DNA of 64,000 bases from Hypericum androsaemum. Lineage: Eukaryota > Streptophyta > Magnoliopsida > Malpighiales > Hypericaceae. The stretch's first letter is position 1; each line of letters begins with the position of its first letter. Shown here one piece after another: positions 14,613-26,103 of the stretch. The notes beneath the pieces were generated by a model. The model was given only the letters and a program-made list of their open reading frames with translations. It was not told the DNA's origin and searched no databases. The translations under genes were made by a program, and so were the position numbers. Location of the stretch: NCBI GenBank assembly GCA_963995505.1, contig OZ023188.1:3472001-3536000 (forward strand), in the 5' to 3' direction.

Positions 14613-14793
14613 GGGTTGGATTCAGTAGGGACAAGACTTATTTTGACTAAAATGGATCAAAGTTTTGGACTTCTAGACACGATTTTTGATGACTGTCAGA
14701 TCTGTAAATACGATTTTTAATGAAATCTGATGGTTCAAATGAAATCTCTTCTGTAGGGACAACTTTTATGTTGTCCCTACTTAATCCAAAACC
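14613..14793. mobile_element. MITE of the GGATTCAGTGGGGAC MULE family
   Basis: A 181-bp element opening gggttggattcagtaggg, closing with the imperfect inverse (ccctacttaatccaaaacc), and flanked by the 9-bp direct repeat caactgttt (14604-14612, 14794-14802). The paralogous block has an uninterrupted caactgtttt at about 17717, an empty site. The terminal sequence resembles the elements at 54629-55408 and near 26388. Confidence 0.85.
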
Positions 14794-15002
14794 CAACTGT
14801 TTTGGCAAATTTGCCAGCATCAGATCCTATGGAATTTCCTCTCCAAAAAAATCCCATGGAATTTAGCAGTTTCGTTTACGGTCATCCCCACTTAATCCAA
14901 AATCCAACTGTTTTGGCAAATTTGCCAGCATCAGATCCTATGGAATTTCCTCTCAAAAAAAAGATCCCATGGAATTTAGCGGTTTCGTTTACGGTCATCA
15001 AT
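14781..15002. repeat. 111-bp tandem duplication, two copies
   Basis: The segment beginning ttaatccaaa at 14781 recurs at 14892 (period 111) and runs through tttgccagcatcagatcc to the tttacggtcatc tract. The repeat unit includes the right end of the MITE, so the duplication came after the MITE insertion. Confidence 0.85.
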
Positions 15003-15130
15003 TCCTCAACAAAATTCAATCTTTATTTATTTTTATGGGATAAGTAAACAGAAGATTGAATTTATAAAAACGTATAATGTATCAAAGGTAAAGTATGAAT
15101 ATACTAGTCATTAGATTCAAACAAATTTTA

Positions 15131-16869
15131 ATTCCTAATTTTAATATAGAAAAACTTCATCCTTCAAATATTACGATTGACCAAATCCGCTCTAGATTTT
15201 GGAGTTTTTGGTTTTTGATCCAGGTAAAATCTGGTTAAGATCCGCTCTAGTCCGCAAAAACTACCAGACCGACCGAAACACAGCCTTTCTGGGGATGGGA
15301 GTGGGCCTGCAAGAGCTTCCTAGTCCATAAGAGACGCTTAATAGCGGCCCATTTCTTTTCAACAATTCCCCACCTTGTCATTTTTTCTTCCTCAAAATAC
15401 CTCAACAGAGGTCGTAACTAATAACTAGCTATAAAATCATAGTTTATCACAAAATTTTACGCATATTTGATCTCCGCGCACATTATCCTCAAATTATTCT
15501 TCATTTCATATGTAAATCTTAGTCTGATAGATTTTATTTGAGATGGTGATGATTGACATTTTTTATTTTGAATTAGATATGAAAATTTCAACGACTATTC
15601 ATTTATAGTATAACTCGATAGACAAGTATGGTGTTTTCTTCTAACTATTCTTCTGATCTTAGTACATGTCGGAAATTGAAATACGTAGATGTTGAGATTT
15701 TATAAGTAAAATTATGATTACAATTATGATGACCCGTGTGAAATGAGAGTCACATCTCTTGTAGTCTTCTCGCATTCATTTGAATCATATCTCTTGAAGT
15801 CTTTTATGAGAAAATAACTTCTTCCTCGTCACACGCAAGACATAATCCTTCCCCAAAACTCTATATAAATTCTTCCCAAAAAAAACTCTATATAAATTAT
15901 TCCGGTTTTTAGGCTGTGGAAACAATCATCCTTTCGTCTACGTGAGTAAAATAAACCAGATACAAATTTTCATTACAATCCTAAGAAGAACCCTGTGAAA
16001 TAAGATTTTGCGCTTCAAGAAGTAAGTGATTATTTATGATATTGGATTTCTATAATTATGATTTAGTTTATGATTACATGAAATATTTCGGTAGATATAA
16101 GATACTCCTCTTTTATATTGTAGACAAGTATCCAGGTTGTTCTGATTTATGCAATTGGGTTGTTGGATGTAGAGTGACAATCACATGGAAAGGCGGAGAT
16201 ATTGGTAAATTGCTCCACCAAATTTTTCAGAACAAGCAAAACCTCTTGGTGCTTTGATTCCTCTTAATTTGTCCCTGGTGGTGTTCTGACCCTTCCTTGG
16301 TGTATATTTGATATATTTTGGTGACATTTTGGTATTCGTTAAAAATAGTATTTATTTCCTCGTCGTTTGTGATATATATTATTTGTAATTTTTACTATAC
16401 TTGATAATCTTTTGGTGAAATACAATCGTTTACTTATATTAAAAAAAGCAAAACCTCTCTTCGGCTTTCACCGGCTTACTTTATCGTCCCCTCACCACAT
16501 TCCACGACGATGTTCGCTGTCCGAGTCACAAGGTAAATCCTCCACGGGGCAATGGAAAAATCTTCCCCCTATTTTGGATGCGTAAAGCCGGAAATCTTCG
16601 GGTACTTTAATATTTTTAAGAATGAGAATATTAATTAAATTATAAATAATGCACAACATCAAAATATGGCCAAGTGATTAATGTTTATAAATTATGTAAT
16701 AACCAAAGCAGAGTAAAATGAATACATCACAAATAAACAAAAACTCAAACTCGAAATTTCTTATAGTAAGTTGCTCTCCTTCGTCTTAGGCTAGAAATTA
16801 GATGAAACTTTGCAGTATCCTGCCTGCGCTTCTACTTAGAAAGATCTAAAACTATGATCTTTTTAGATT
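15131..16869. other. Gene-free AT-rich stretch between the two duplicates
   Basis: No conserved coding frame was found; the longest plus-strand frame here (16036-16257, 73 codons) resembles nothing recognisable and lacks a gene context. No transposon ends were found. Confidence 0.6.
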
Positions 16870-17915
16870 TATTTTGATACATGATTCTCAAATTGTAAAG
16901 TTCTTATTGTTAACTAAATGATGAAACTGTGGTGTTTGCGTTCGTATTTTCAGAATGACTTTGAGAACAACTTAATTGTTATTGATTTCAAGAATTTATC
17001 ACTTTCAAAAAAGTTTAAAAATTCCTACTGTATAATAATCGAAAATTAAAATTACATTAATATGGGGCCATTTAATTTCCTTGTATTTTGAAGTACTTGA
17101 ATTCGTGACATTTTTGTTAAGCTAGAATAAACCATTTGTTAATTGATTTAAGTATTTCTTAATTATTCTTGAAATTTTCAAACTAAAATTACAGTTTCGG
17201 AAAAAAAATTCTCCTTTTGCTCGCATGTCCAGGAAAATATTTTTATCTTTGATAAAATTAAGCGAGCAGTGACATCAAAATCAATTTTTTGGTGTATTTT
17301 ATCTTGACAGACTAATTCAAATCTTTATTAAGCAGAAATTTTTACAAGTGGCAAAAATATCGACACAAATGTTTTAACACTCTGTTGTGGGTAAAATTTT
17401 AATTTTCTGCTACAACACACTGATATATTCCAAAAAAATCCAATACCTATTTAAGTTAGAAAATCAGCTCATGTATACTGAGCACAAAAGTTATAGCCCG
17501 CGAGGAAGCACTATTATGTGTCTCCCTCGGAATGGCTACACTAATTTCCAAACGTACAACCGCGTGTACTGTATAACTCGAAATATTGGAAATCTGGATC
17601 AAAGGAATAAAATATCTTCCGAGAGTCGATGGGTGGTAATATTAACGTCGGTAGGCACGGGCTCCATTTCGGAAAATATGATAAATTCGTAAACAAACCG
17701 CTTCAAAAAAAAGATCGCAACTGTTTTGGCAAATTTGCCAGAATCAGATCGTATGGAATTTAGCGGTTTCGTTTAAGGTCATCAATTCCTCAACAAAATT
17801 CAATCTTTATTTATTTTTATGGTATAAGTAAACAGAAGATTGAATTTATAAAAACGTATAATGTATCAAAGGTAAAGTATGAATATACTAGTCATTAGAT
17901 TCAAACAAATTTTAA
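16870..17915. repeat. Direct duplication, copy 2 (ancestral, uninserted form)
   Basis: Same orientation as 13750-15130 and sharing both end points. It lacks the MITE and the 111-bp duplication, so it preserves the pre-insertion state at caactgtttt (about 17717). Confidence 0.8.
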
Positions 17916-18047
17916 CGCGACCCCCCATCGACAACTCATGATTTCCTTCCAAGCGTGTTCAATTGCATCACTCGGCCCCGGTGTCCCATTTACTTGTAGT
18001 ACAAGTAACACAATTCAGCTGCGGAGGGCTTGCAGTTGGCTTGCTAA

Positions 18048-19257
18048 GGCTACCCACAACGAGGCCTGTGCCCCGATCGATCGTAGCTAGTGGACAAGGG
18101 AAAAGAAAAAAAACGAAAAGAGAAGTCGAGCGTTCGCGTGTAGTAGCGGTTGGCCGCTCGTGGCCTCTATTTTATCTACTTAGTAATACTTGGCACAATT
18201 TAATTAGTTCAAAATGATTTTTATAGATATTAGTTTTGTGGTTTTGATAATTCAAGTTAATTTATGACCAAAATATTTTAAATAATATGAAAATTTATAT
18301 TTTTCAATTCTCTATAAATAGAGTCAAATGTTGATATATTTACATCACAATCTCTTAAATTCTCTTTTCCTTCACTACATTTTAGTCTCTTCCTTAATCA
18401 CTCACTCTCACTGATGGGATATATCCTTCATGGGCTGCATTTGTCAAGTCGATTACATCTCCAACAATCCAAAAGCATAAGTTGTTCGCCGAGCATTAAG
18501 AAGCTGCTAGAAAAGATGCGGAGCGAGCATTTGGAGTTCTACAAGCTCGTTTTGCATTCATTAAACACCCATGTCTTCTGTGGGACAAGGATTTAATGGA
18601 AAAAAATAATGATAGCTTGTATCATATTGCACAATATGATAGTAGAGGATGAACGTGACACATACCTCCATTATTATGATCTGACAGAATTTGTCAATGA
18701 CAGACCAAGAAGAAGAACAAATGAAGAACAAGAAGGGGATGATGGAGAACATTTTCAATTCTCTATTGAACGCATCGGAAGCCTATCAAACTATATGTCT
18801 GCTAGGGAACAACTTCGCAATAGAGAAGTTCATAACGCTCTTAGAAGTGATTTGATTGAGCATATTTGGCAATCCAGTTTAATTTTTTAATAATCTCTTT
18901 CGGAATTGTAATTTATCATTTAAGTCAATTAATTTATCATTTAATTTATGTAGCACTAATTTTTAATTGCAACTAATATAATTTTAATTTTGTTAGTTTT
19001 AATTAAAATTTTAATTATTTCTTAATTCGTATTACGAATTAATCATTTTCATGTACTTGTTATAAATTTATATAAACAAAAAAGATAGTGGATTAATACG
19101 TGGAAGAGAGAGAAATTAATTGTTTATTTCGTGACCTAAGATGGATTGTTGTTGTGGGTAATAAATATTTAGTTGGATTGGATTGGGAATAGATGAGAGA
19201 AAAATTAATATTTTATTCGGTAACTTAGATTGGGATAGATTGCTATTGTGAGTAGCC
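18048..19257 (+). mobile_element. PIF/Harbinger element, decayed, TAA target duplication
   Basis: A 1,210-bp element with termini ggctacccacaac (left) and, in reverse complement, ggctactcacaat (right), flanked on both sides by TAA (18045-18047 and 19258-19260). A 3-bp TAA/TTA duplication is the PIF/Harbinger hallmark. Inside is only the C-terminal part of the transposase (18459-18889). The second PIF/Harbinger gene (Myb-like) was not found. Confidence 0.85.
18459..18889 (+). pseudogene. PIF/Harbinger (HARBI1/ALP1-like) DDE transposase fragment
   Basis: Plus-strand frames read AFGVLQARFAFIKHP (about 18528-18575), then, after a frame change near 18600, IACIILHNMIVEDER (about 18609-18650) and an acidic tail ending SDLIEHIWQ. 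The I.LHN.IVE.E block is characteristic of plant Harbinger nucleases and of the domesticated ALP1 and HARBI1 proteins. An in-frame stop (about 18497), a frameshift and loss of the N-terminal two thirds show it is dead. It sits inside an element with TAA target duplications, so it is not a domesticated gene. Confidence 0.85.
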
Positions 19258-19625
19258 TAATAGCCGACATGATCGTTGATGGGACTTTACTGAGATGCTT
19301 TTTTGAGAGATTTGGGTTGCCACCTCCAGGAACTCCAACGATGGGATCATCGTCCCGCAATTCGACGCGGTTTCGATGTTCCCGCTCGAGTCCAGCCTTT
19401 CAGCCTTCTGGAGTCATTTTTTCAGGAAGGCTAGATCGACTCCAAGAAGGTTCGTGTTCGACTCAGCGAGCATAAACCATCTTAAAAATAATGCAAGGAG
19501 TTCAACCATAGAGAACCTGACACGAGTTAAGGTTGTCTCAGCTTTTCTCTGCAACTCCAAAATGGTTGCCTTTATGGTGAAGTCCTCGCTCTTAGGTGAC
19601 GATAGGTATAATTACTTGATCCATT

Positions 19626-19667
19626 TCAGTGGAGATAAGTTTTGTCCCCACTGAATCTAACCCCGTG
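19626..19667. mobile_element. Solitary terminal repeat of the GGATTCAGTGGGGAC family
   Basis: The short palindromic unit cagtggagataag / ttttgtccccactg followed by aatctaacccc matches the right end of the element at 54629-55408. No matching left end was found within several kilobases, so this is a remnant or the edge of an unrecognised element. The upstream 19260-19625 has no recognisable gene. Confidence 0.5.
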
Positions 19668-19805
19668 TAGAAGGGCTAACCCGCTAGTGTCTCTTTGCTT
19701 AATGGGAAACTTCTCCTGGCTGGCCATTAAGCTCTTCGAAAACGGCCAGCACGCTTAAGTAACTACGGGCACTTGCCTTAACAACAATTTACAAATCCAT
19801 ATCTA

Positions 19806-19848
19806 ACTTCACTAGGGGGGGGGGGGGGGGAGAGAGAGAGAGAGAGAT
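19806..19848. repeat. Poly-G / (GA)n microsatellite
   Basis: A run of about 17 G followed by about nine GA units. Length is likely to vary between individuals and to be unreliable in assembly. Confidence 0.95.
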
Positions 19849-19849
19849 G

Positions 19850-21050
19850 AGGGAAGGAAGAGAGAGATGTAGTTAAGCAATGTTTAAATGAGGGTTTTTT
19901 TGCAAAAATATATGAAAATTAAGGACTATTTTGATAATTTATCAGATTTCACGTCATCGTCAACTAATCGGACTCAATAGCCACGTGGGACAAAAATAAT
20001 GACGTTTCAAGACTGTTTGGGCGGGCTGCCCTAGACCTGCCTGGAAAAAAAATGTGAATCACAGGGGATTGAATTCCCAATTTGAAATCACATCAACTAA
20101 ATTCTAGAAATGTGAAATTAGAGATACTATAAGGGACTTTTTCCTTTTAATTTTATGTTCGCAGAATTGAACGGGTTCAATTAAGACAACCCACTTTCCA
20201 CCTATTTAAGCAATTGATAACACAAAATCATTTTAAAGCTCCCTTTCCCCTACAAGTCTCAAACATTTTCCCAATAATATTATTGAAGTGGAAACAAATG
20301 CTAGAAAACAATTTTCCGAAATATACTTCTTAGTTCTTACTATGGGAAAAAAATTATTGAAGCACGAAATATCACAGCCTTAAAACATCATTGAGAGTAT
20401 GAATTGCTCAGGGCCTTCCGAACCCAAAGAAGAAATCATGAAATTGCGTTTTACTTCCGTTAAACCAGGAGCCATTTCCCAAATAAAAATATTTTTCCAC
20501 TGCAAACCCACCTTTTTTGGAAAGAAGATTTTTGACAATAACAAACTCAAGCCCAACTGCTTCTCATCTTCCTTGTGACTCGGAGGAGGGTACTATTTTA
20601 GTAAGAACGAATGAACAGGGTTCGTTCTAAAGTTGGAGTTCATTTACTCTTCCATTTAAAGAAAAGAGAGAAGTTCGAGTTATTAACTTAATAAAAACCA
20701 CCTTCCCTGCAACAGATTTGGTCGACTAGGGCAGAGATCTCAGTCCATAACATGAAGAGATGCATGTTTGATTCATCAAAAACGAAGAATTAAATCTCTT
20801 AATCAGAGCAGAGTCGAGTATTTTCGAGTTGGTGAAACAACAGCAACAAGAAAAATGAAAGGAGAGGATCAATTAGAGAAACAAGAGGCAGTTTCATTGA
20901 AAACAAAGGAGTTGTTAAAACAAGCACTCCAATGTCCTCATATTCATCTCTCAATATCACATAGTTAAACACTATATAGTAGCCAAAAACCCAAAAAGAA
21001 AATTCAAAAAGGAAAAAATTAGGATCATCCTTAAAGCCAAGTCTTCTTCC
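19850..21050. other. No gene recognised; includes FLZ downstream region
   Basis: AT-rich DNA with no conserved frame. The last few hundred bases before the FLZ stop (to about 21224) probably include its 3' untranslated region, with a CAC/CAT triplet tract at about 21066-21112. A His-rich plus-strand frame over that tract is just the microsatellite. Confidence 0.5.
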
Positions 21051-21224
21051 TCTTGACCCTCTTCTCCCACCATCACCATCACCATCACCAACCACAAAAA
21101 GGATCACCATCATCACCCCCCTCCGGTATTTATATCCTCTTTTACAAACAAAAAAAAAACCCCCCACCACGATCTTCCGCTTCTCTACTCTTATTAGTAT
21201 TTATTCTTCTTATTACAAGGGAGC

Positions 21225-22067
21225 TCAGGCTGCTGCAACGGTTCCTGACCGAGAAGGGTAGTCCTGGGGTTTGGCAGGTGACGAGGAAGTTGACTTCTTC
21301 TGGTCTTTCTTCCTCAAGGCTTGCATAGAGGAGATGTTAAAGTTCCTCTCTTTTGCCTCATCAATCTCTATTTGCTCTTGCCTGCACTCTTCACTACAGA
21401 ACGGAGTGTCCCCTCTGCAATCCATGAACACAAACCACCGATCAGAAACCAAGATCCATAAAAATCCAATCTTTAACCAACACCCAAATGAAATCCAACC
21501 ATCAGTTTTCAATCCAATTAAAAATCCAATCTTTAACAAACAAGACACTACTTTTTAAAAATCCAATCTTTAACAAACAAGACACTACTTTTTAACCAAC
21601 AACCAACACCCAAATGAAATCCAACCATCAGGGTTAGTTCTTTTTAAGGTCATGTGTTTTTTTTTAGTTCGTGAGTCTTGAACCCAAAACCGAAACCAAG
21701 AAAAGAAGGGACAAACAAACAATCCTGACCTGTACATGAAAATGTCCTTGTTGTCACCAAGGGACTTCTTGCACCCAAAACAGGCTTCCAAGAAGTGGGG
21801 CAGGTGGTGGTCCTCAAACCTAGAAGCATCATAGAACCTGGTAGATCTTGGGGAATTGGAGGAAGAGGAGGAAGGGACCAAGCAAGAAAGGTTCCTCAAG
21901 CTACTACTCCTTCTTGCATAATAAAGAGGCCTAGAGTACAAGCCCTGGCTAGGTCTCTTATGCCCTGTTTGGCAACTCCCAGAATACCCAGCTTCCATAT
22001 CTGCAAGTGAGGCCAACCCATCATCCTCAATGAAACAGGGCCTCCTTGATCCTGCTTCCATTTCCAT
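21225..22067 (-). CDS. FCS-like zinc finger (FLZ, DUF581) protein, two exons
   Basis: Exon 1 is 22067-21730 and exon 2 is 21414-21225. The GT-AG intron splits the codon after MY and the join gives 175 residues. The FLZ domain spans about residues 92-137: FLEACFGCKKSL, then GDTPFCSEECR, with zinc ligands C96, C99, C119 and C123, followed by the usual QIEIDEAKERN helix. The N terminus is Ser/Arg-rich and low-complexity, and the tail (residues 148-175) is Lys/Ser-rich. FLZ proteins are plant-specific and the family is known to bind SnRK1 kinase subunits as adaptors in energy and stress signalling. Which member this is cannot be told. The ATG is the first in frame after a CT-repeat leader. The intron holds a 36-bp tandem duplication starting at 21521 and 21557. 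Confidence 0.93.
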
Positions 22068-22094
22068 TGCCCTTGGTGGGTTTCCTTAAAGGTT

Positions 22095-22282
22095 GGATCT
22101 TTATGCTTAGGGAAGAAGGAGAAGATGTAGAGAGAGATAAGTAGAGAGAGAGAGAGAGAGAGAGTCTTTGTGAGGTGTTTGGTAGTGGAATGAGAGGAAA
22201 AGTGGTCTCTTTGATGATATAAGCAAAACTAAAGTTGGAGTCTCTGAAGGGAAAAGTGTGGGGGAGGGTTCGTTTATAAAAC
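22095..22282 (-). promoter_or_regulatory. FLZ promoter core and CT-repeat leader
   Basis: On the minus strand a TATA-like tttataaac lies at about 22270-22279, some 200 bases upstream of the FLZ ATG. Between them is a (CT)n tract (plus strand GA repeat, 22145-22165), a common feature of plant 5' leaders. The transcription start is inferred, not seen. Confidence 0.45.
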
Positions 22283-22299
22283 AATCTGCGGCCTTTGAT

Positions 22300-23935
22300 T
22301 TCCGAATCCGCTGGCCTTTGATTTCCAAGTGGTACCCAAAATTTAATTGCCCCTTTAGCCCATTGTGATTGAGTTATTTACGTGGGTACCACTTATGGTA
22401 TACAGTACGGTTCTTGGTTGCAGTGGCATGTTTCGTGATATCCTGCATTTCCAGGGGTGTACTTCTTGCGAGATATTCTCGTCAATTGGGCTCATAGATC
22501 TTATTGCCACTTGCCCCAAAAGCGAAAACTCCGTTGGTAACGACGTTATTGGAGCCCTGTATGCCCCAACTCTCTCACGAAGCGCGTGTGTTTAACTTTC
22601 CCAGGGGCAAAAAAGTCGAAGGTTTTATAAAGTTGGTCCTGTTAAAGTAAAACTTTGTAAAATGATCTACTTTAAAGTGATAAATCTCTCATAAAAAATT
22701 TCAGTCTGGAGTCAAACTAATGTTAAAATTTAATAACTCCTCTATCTAATCTCGGTTTGAATTTTTGCATAAAGTGATATTTCTGAATAAATACATATAT
22801 TTTTACATACTTTGTAAATTTGAAAAATATTTCAAATGTTAGTTTGTGTTAGATTTGTTTATTTGATAACTTTTACATCGTCATTCATATTTTGAATTGT
22901 CTCCAAATGATCCTTGTAATCGTCGTCTTGTTGTAAAAAAAATATTTCAATCAAATACAGTATTTGTGTAACGCTATAAGTCGAGATTTTAGGTATCTCA
23001 TGAGTATCAAAGGATTTTGCATTGGGATACAATCGATTTAGGAAGAACGCACCCTTTTCTTTCAACAGATCACCAGTAATGTTTACCTCCGTTTGGTAAG
23101 AGGTAAACCACCCTAGCGGTGCTGTTTACATGATTGGAAAAGTGACTAATGTTTGGTGTTTTGAACTTTTATTCAAGTGGCCAATATTGAGTAATTCTGC
23201 ACTGCGACGAAGAGTGTTAGATGTGATATATTGGGTGACCTTGATATTATGCTAATACTCAAACCATTGTTGAAGACTTTTCTGACTAACATTATAGTTG
23301 TCTTTTTGTATTGACATAATTCTTTGTGAATCTTGTTAGTCATGGTAATATGGAGATATTGTTTATGAGCCATATCTATAGAGACTATTGATAAATTTAA
23401 AGAAATCTATTCTAATTTTTATGTATTTTTTGGATGAAAGATTTATATGTTTATCAATTATTTATAAATTCAAAAAACTATTGAAATTTATAAGTGTGAT
23501 TAATGTAATTTTTGGATATTTGAATGTGGTCAGAGAAAAAAGTATAATATATTTTTTTTGGGTAAAAGAACGTAAACCTCTTTTATATGATAACCTCTTT
23601 TGAGTGATAATTTTCTACGGTCCCAATAATATCACTTTTGAGAGGTTTTACTTTAGTAAAAGATTTGAATTTATTAAACAATTTTTTGTTCAAATTGTAT
23701 GAATATATAAATATTAGGATAAATTACTCTTAGGCTCGTAGGGTATTGGTCCATGTATTTTCGAAATGCATGTAGTTGTCCTTGTAGCTTGGTATAATTA
23801 TACTCTCAGCCCTCAGGTCTCTGGTTGACATTATTATTCATTTTTTTGTGAAAATTACTTAAGTTCCCTTAAAAATAAATTTTCAAACTGTAAAATAAGA
23901 AAAAATTGATCGATGACGGCAGCGAGGGATCTGAA
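22300..23935. other. No gene recognised; possible degenerate inverted-repeat element at about 22640-23660
   Basis: AT-rich DNA. A left motif ttaaagtaaaactttgtaaaatgat (about 22642) resembles the inverse of a right motif near 23650 (in reverse complement ctaaagtaaaacctctcaaaa), which could be decayed terminal repeats. The minus-strand 68-codon frame at 22859-23065 is not recognisable. No target duplication was found. Confidence 0.3.
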
Positions 23936-23939
23936 AGTA

Positions 23940-24150
23940 TAATTAAACCGAATTACGTGGATGCTTACATGCATATCTGAAATACAATGATCAAATCATC
24001 TATTTAAGCATATCGGGTTCGAGTTCTTGTGTACGCAGCAGTGTTAAATACCTGTTGTGTAATTTTTGCCACATTTTAAATATCTTACCTGACTCAAAAT
24101 TAGATTAGTCCATCTAATAAACCTGATATCAATTGATTAGGAAAAAAAAT
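23940..24150 (+). mobile_element. tRNA-derived SINE, copy 1
   Basis: A box-B-like motif gggttcgagttc (about 24015-24026) is followed by a body beginning gtgttaaatacc and an A-rich end ggaaaaaaaat at 24150. The body aligns with the minus-strand sequence at 39811-40012 (shared tgttaaatac, tttgccac, ttacctg, gattagtc), so this is a dispersed family. The 5' limit is approximate. Confidence 0.65.
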
Positions 24151-24362
24151 CTCCTAATAGCCTTTCTTTTTCTTTCGCTTTACCCTTTTTCGGGACCTCA
24201 GTTTTCTTTTTCTTGACAATTGGGACCTCGGTTTCTAATTGCTGGTGGTCTTTTCCTTCGTCAGAATGATGCTTCTTTTGAAATGTATTTTCCAAATCTC
24301 GTGTATTTTCCTGGTAATGCTCTTTCTACTTTCTGACGACTTGCAGGTTGAAATAATTGAAA

Positions 24363-25276
24363 GGGATAATTATTGTCAGGTCTGTAGTATTTGGCATATT
24401 CGTCTCTCTGAGGTTTAGTTTTATTATACTATTAGGCTCCTCGCTGACGTCAGCGATCAAAATATTATTATTATTTTATTACTGAAATAATCAATATACC
24501 CGTCGCTCTTCGTCCCTCCTTCACTCGTCTCCAACACCAAGTCCAAAACCCACCGTCGACCTTGGCCCCGACACCCACCATCGACCTTGCCGAGGAGGAC
24601 CTGGTCCTCGTCATCGGTCCAAGCCAGACTCTGTCAACCTCCAGACCCTCGACAAGCTCGTGTCGACCTCAATTCCTCTCAAATCGGTAGTCGGAGAGGA
24701 ATTTTCGTTGGTTCAACGGCGGTGGGTCGGATCTGCCGCACATCTCCATCGGGATCCACTCTTCCACTTCCTCGAAGCCCGGCCACCCTCGCAGATCGAC
24801 CCGCTCCATTGCCATCTCCCTCCCCTGGCACGGCGAACAAGAATCTGTTTGCGTCGACGACGACCTCGAGATCCCCTGCATCTCCGACGAGAACGCCGAT
24901 GAGGACCCCGAGGTTAAGGTTATTGTCCACAATGACAGCCTGCCAGGGAGGAGCTAGAGGCCAAGAAGGCTGGAGACGATGGATCAATCCCTCTGTCCAG
25001 CCTTATCGACCCTCGATTTGGTCCTCAACTGCGACGAGCTTTCCTCTCAAATTGGTAGTCGGGAACGACGTCGGAACAGGTTTTTTGGTTATTATTTTTT
25101 AATTGATTTATGTAAGGGTATATTAGTCATTTAACAAGAAAAAATAGTTACTGACGTCAGCGAGGGGCCCCAGAGTATAATTTTGCCAAACTAGGGGGAG
25201 TTTTTAATCAATTTCCAAACGACATGGGGGGAGAGGTGAATATGTCAAATACTCGGGATCTGATAGTAATTATCCC
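24363..25276. mobile_element. MULE, non-autonomous, GC-rich interior, perfect 9-bp target duplication
   Basis: A 914-bp element starting gggataattattgtcag and ending, in reverse complement, gggataattactatcag, with similarity going on for about 100 bp including ctcgctgacgtcag at both inner edges (about 24440 and 25150). It is flanked by taattgaaa (24354-24362, 25277-25285), the 9-bp size made by Mutator-like elements. The interior 24510-25075 is GC-rich with long frames on both strands, as in gene-capturing (Pack-MULE) elements. The source gene was not recognised. Confidence 0.9.
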
Positions 25277-25983
25277 TAATTGAAAAGGTCTGACAATTTG
25301 TGAACCGGTTCAGGGTTTCATTTTCAGAAAATGACAAAATGTATATGCATCACAAGAATTTGTCGTGATAATTAAAGTTCCTTGTCTATTTATAGTAACT
25401 TGTTGTCACAAGATATTTTCTATTTTTCAGAGAGTTTTCCGTTTTTTTAATAGGCTTTATTTTAAACTCAAATTTATAGTAAATTATAACGCTCTCGTGC
25501 TTCAAGATATTTTGGTAATGGAAAGATGCCTTCACGCGGCTGAATTTGTGGAGGTCATTCGCTTTTGATCTTTTGTGATTTTATATATTATTAAATAAAT
25601 AACATGTACACCTGACTAAGTAAACCATCTCAGCTCTTTATTTTGACTTAGATATTATCCATTATTATTTTAAAGATATTTTCATTAAGCATATTTTTCA
25701 ATAGAATAAAGACCAAATGTCCTTTTGTACTTATTCAATAAGTACAATTAGAACTTTATACTTAAAATTGGTCCAATTAGCACATTTTACTTTTAAAGAC
25801 GGATCAATTAACACCTTCAGCCATATTGTCGATGACCGCCCATTTTACATGACATCCACCTCATCATATTTGTGCCACGTGATAAAAAAAGTAATTAGTG
25901 GCCGCCCCTCAAAAACCCTAATCCTCGATCCCTCCTTAGGAAAACCTGCCTCCATTCCTTATCATCAATCTATGATCCTTTGT

Positions 25984-26103
25984 ATAATCTGATAGATACG
26001 GTGTTAGTCTTTAAGCATGAGATGGGAAGATCGAGTCCCAACGACTGTCCAAGATCCGCAATTGTGGAAATAATTTAAACCCACAATTTTTCCACCAAAA
26101 AAA
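25984..26103 (+). mobile_element. Short SINE inserted in the left arm of the MULE
   Basis: About 120 bp with a box-B-like agatcgagtccc (about 26029-26040) and an A-rich 3' end. It is flanked by ctatgatcctttgt (25970-25983) and ctatgatcctctgt (26104-26117), a 14-bp duplication with one difference, as expected for target-primed insertion. Confidence 0.7.

Larger units (their letters stand above)
13750..15130. repeat. Direct duplication, copy 1 (with later insertions)
   Basis: This non-coding block matches 16870-17915 in the same orientation. It starts at ttttgatacatgattctc and ends at caaacaaattttaa in both. Identity looks near 90 percent by eye. Copy 1 is longer because it gained a 181-bp MITE (14613-14793) and a 111-bp tandem duplication. 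No coding potential was seen and there is no TG...CA boundary to make it an LTR. Confidence 0.8.

Noticed and set aside
13750..17915. LTR pair of a retrotransposon
   Set aside because: No TG...CA ends, primer-binding site, purine tract or coding interior.
18609..18890. Domesticated ALP1/HARBI1-like host gene
   Set aside because: Only the C terminus remains, out of frame with the upstream part and inside TAA-flanked ends.
21053..21328. A plus-strand frame starting with a His-rich run
   Set aside because: It is the CAC/CAT microsatellite plus the antisense of FLZ exon 2.
24587..25102. A stand-alone protein gene in the GC-rich block
   Set aside because: All frames are open because of base composition; it lies between MULE arms and no domain is recognisable.
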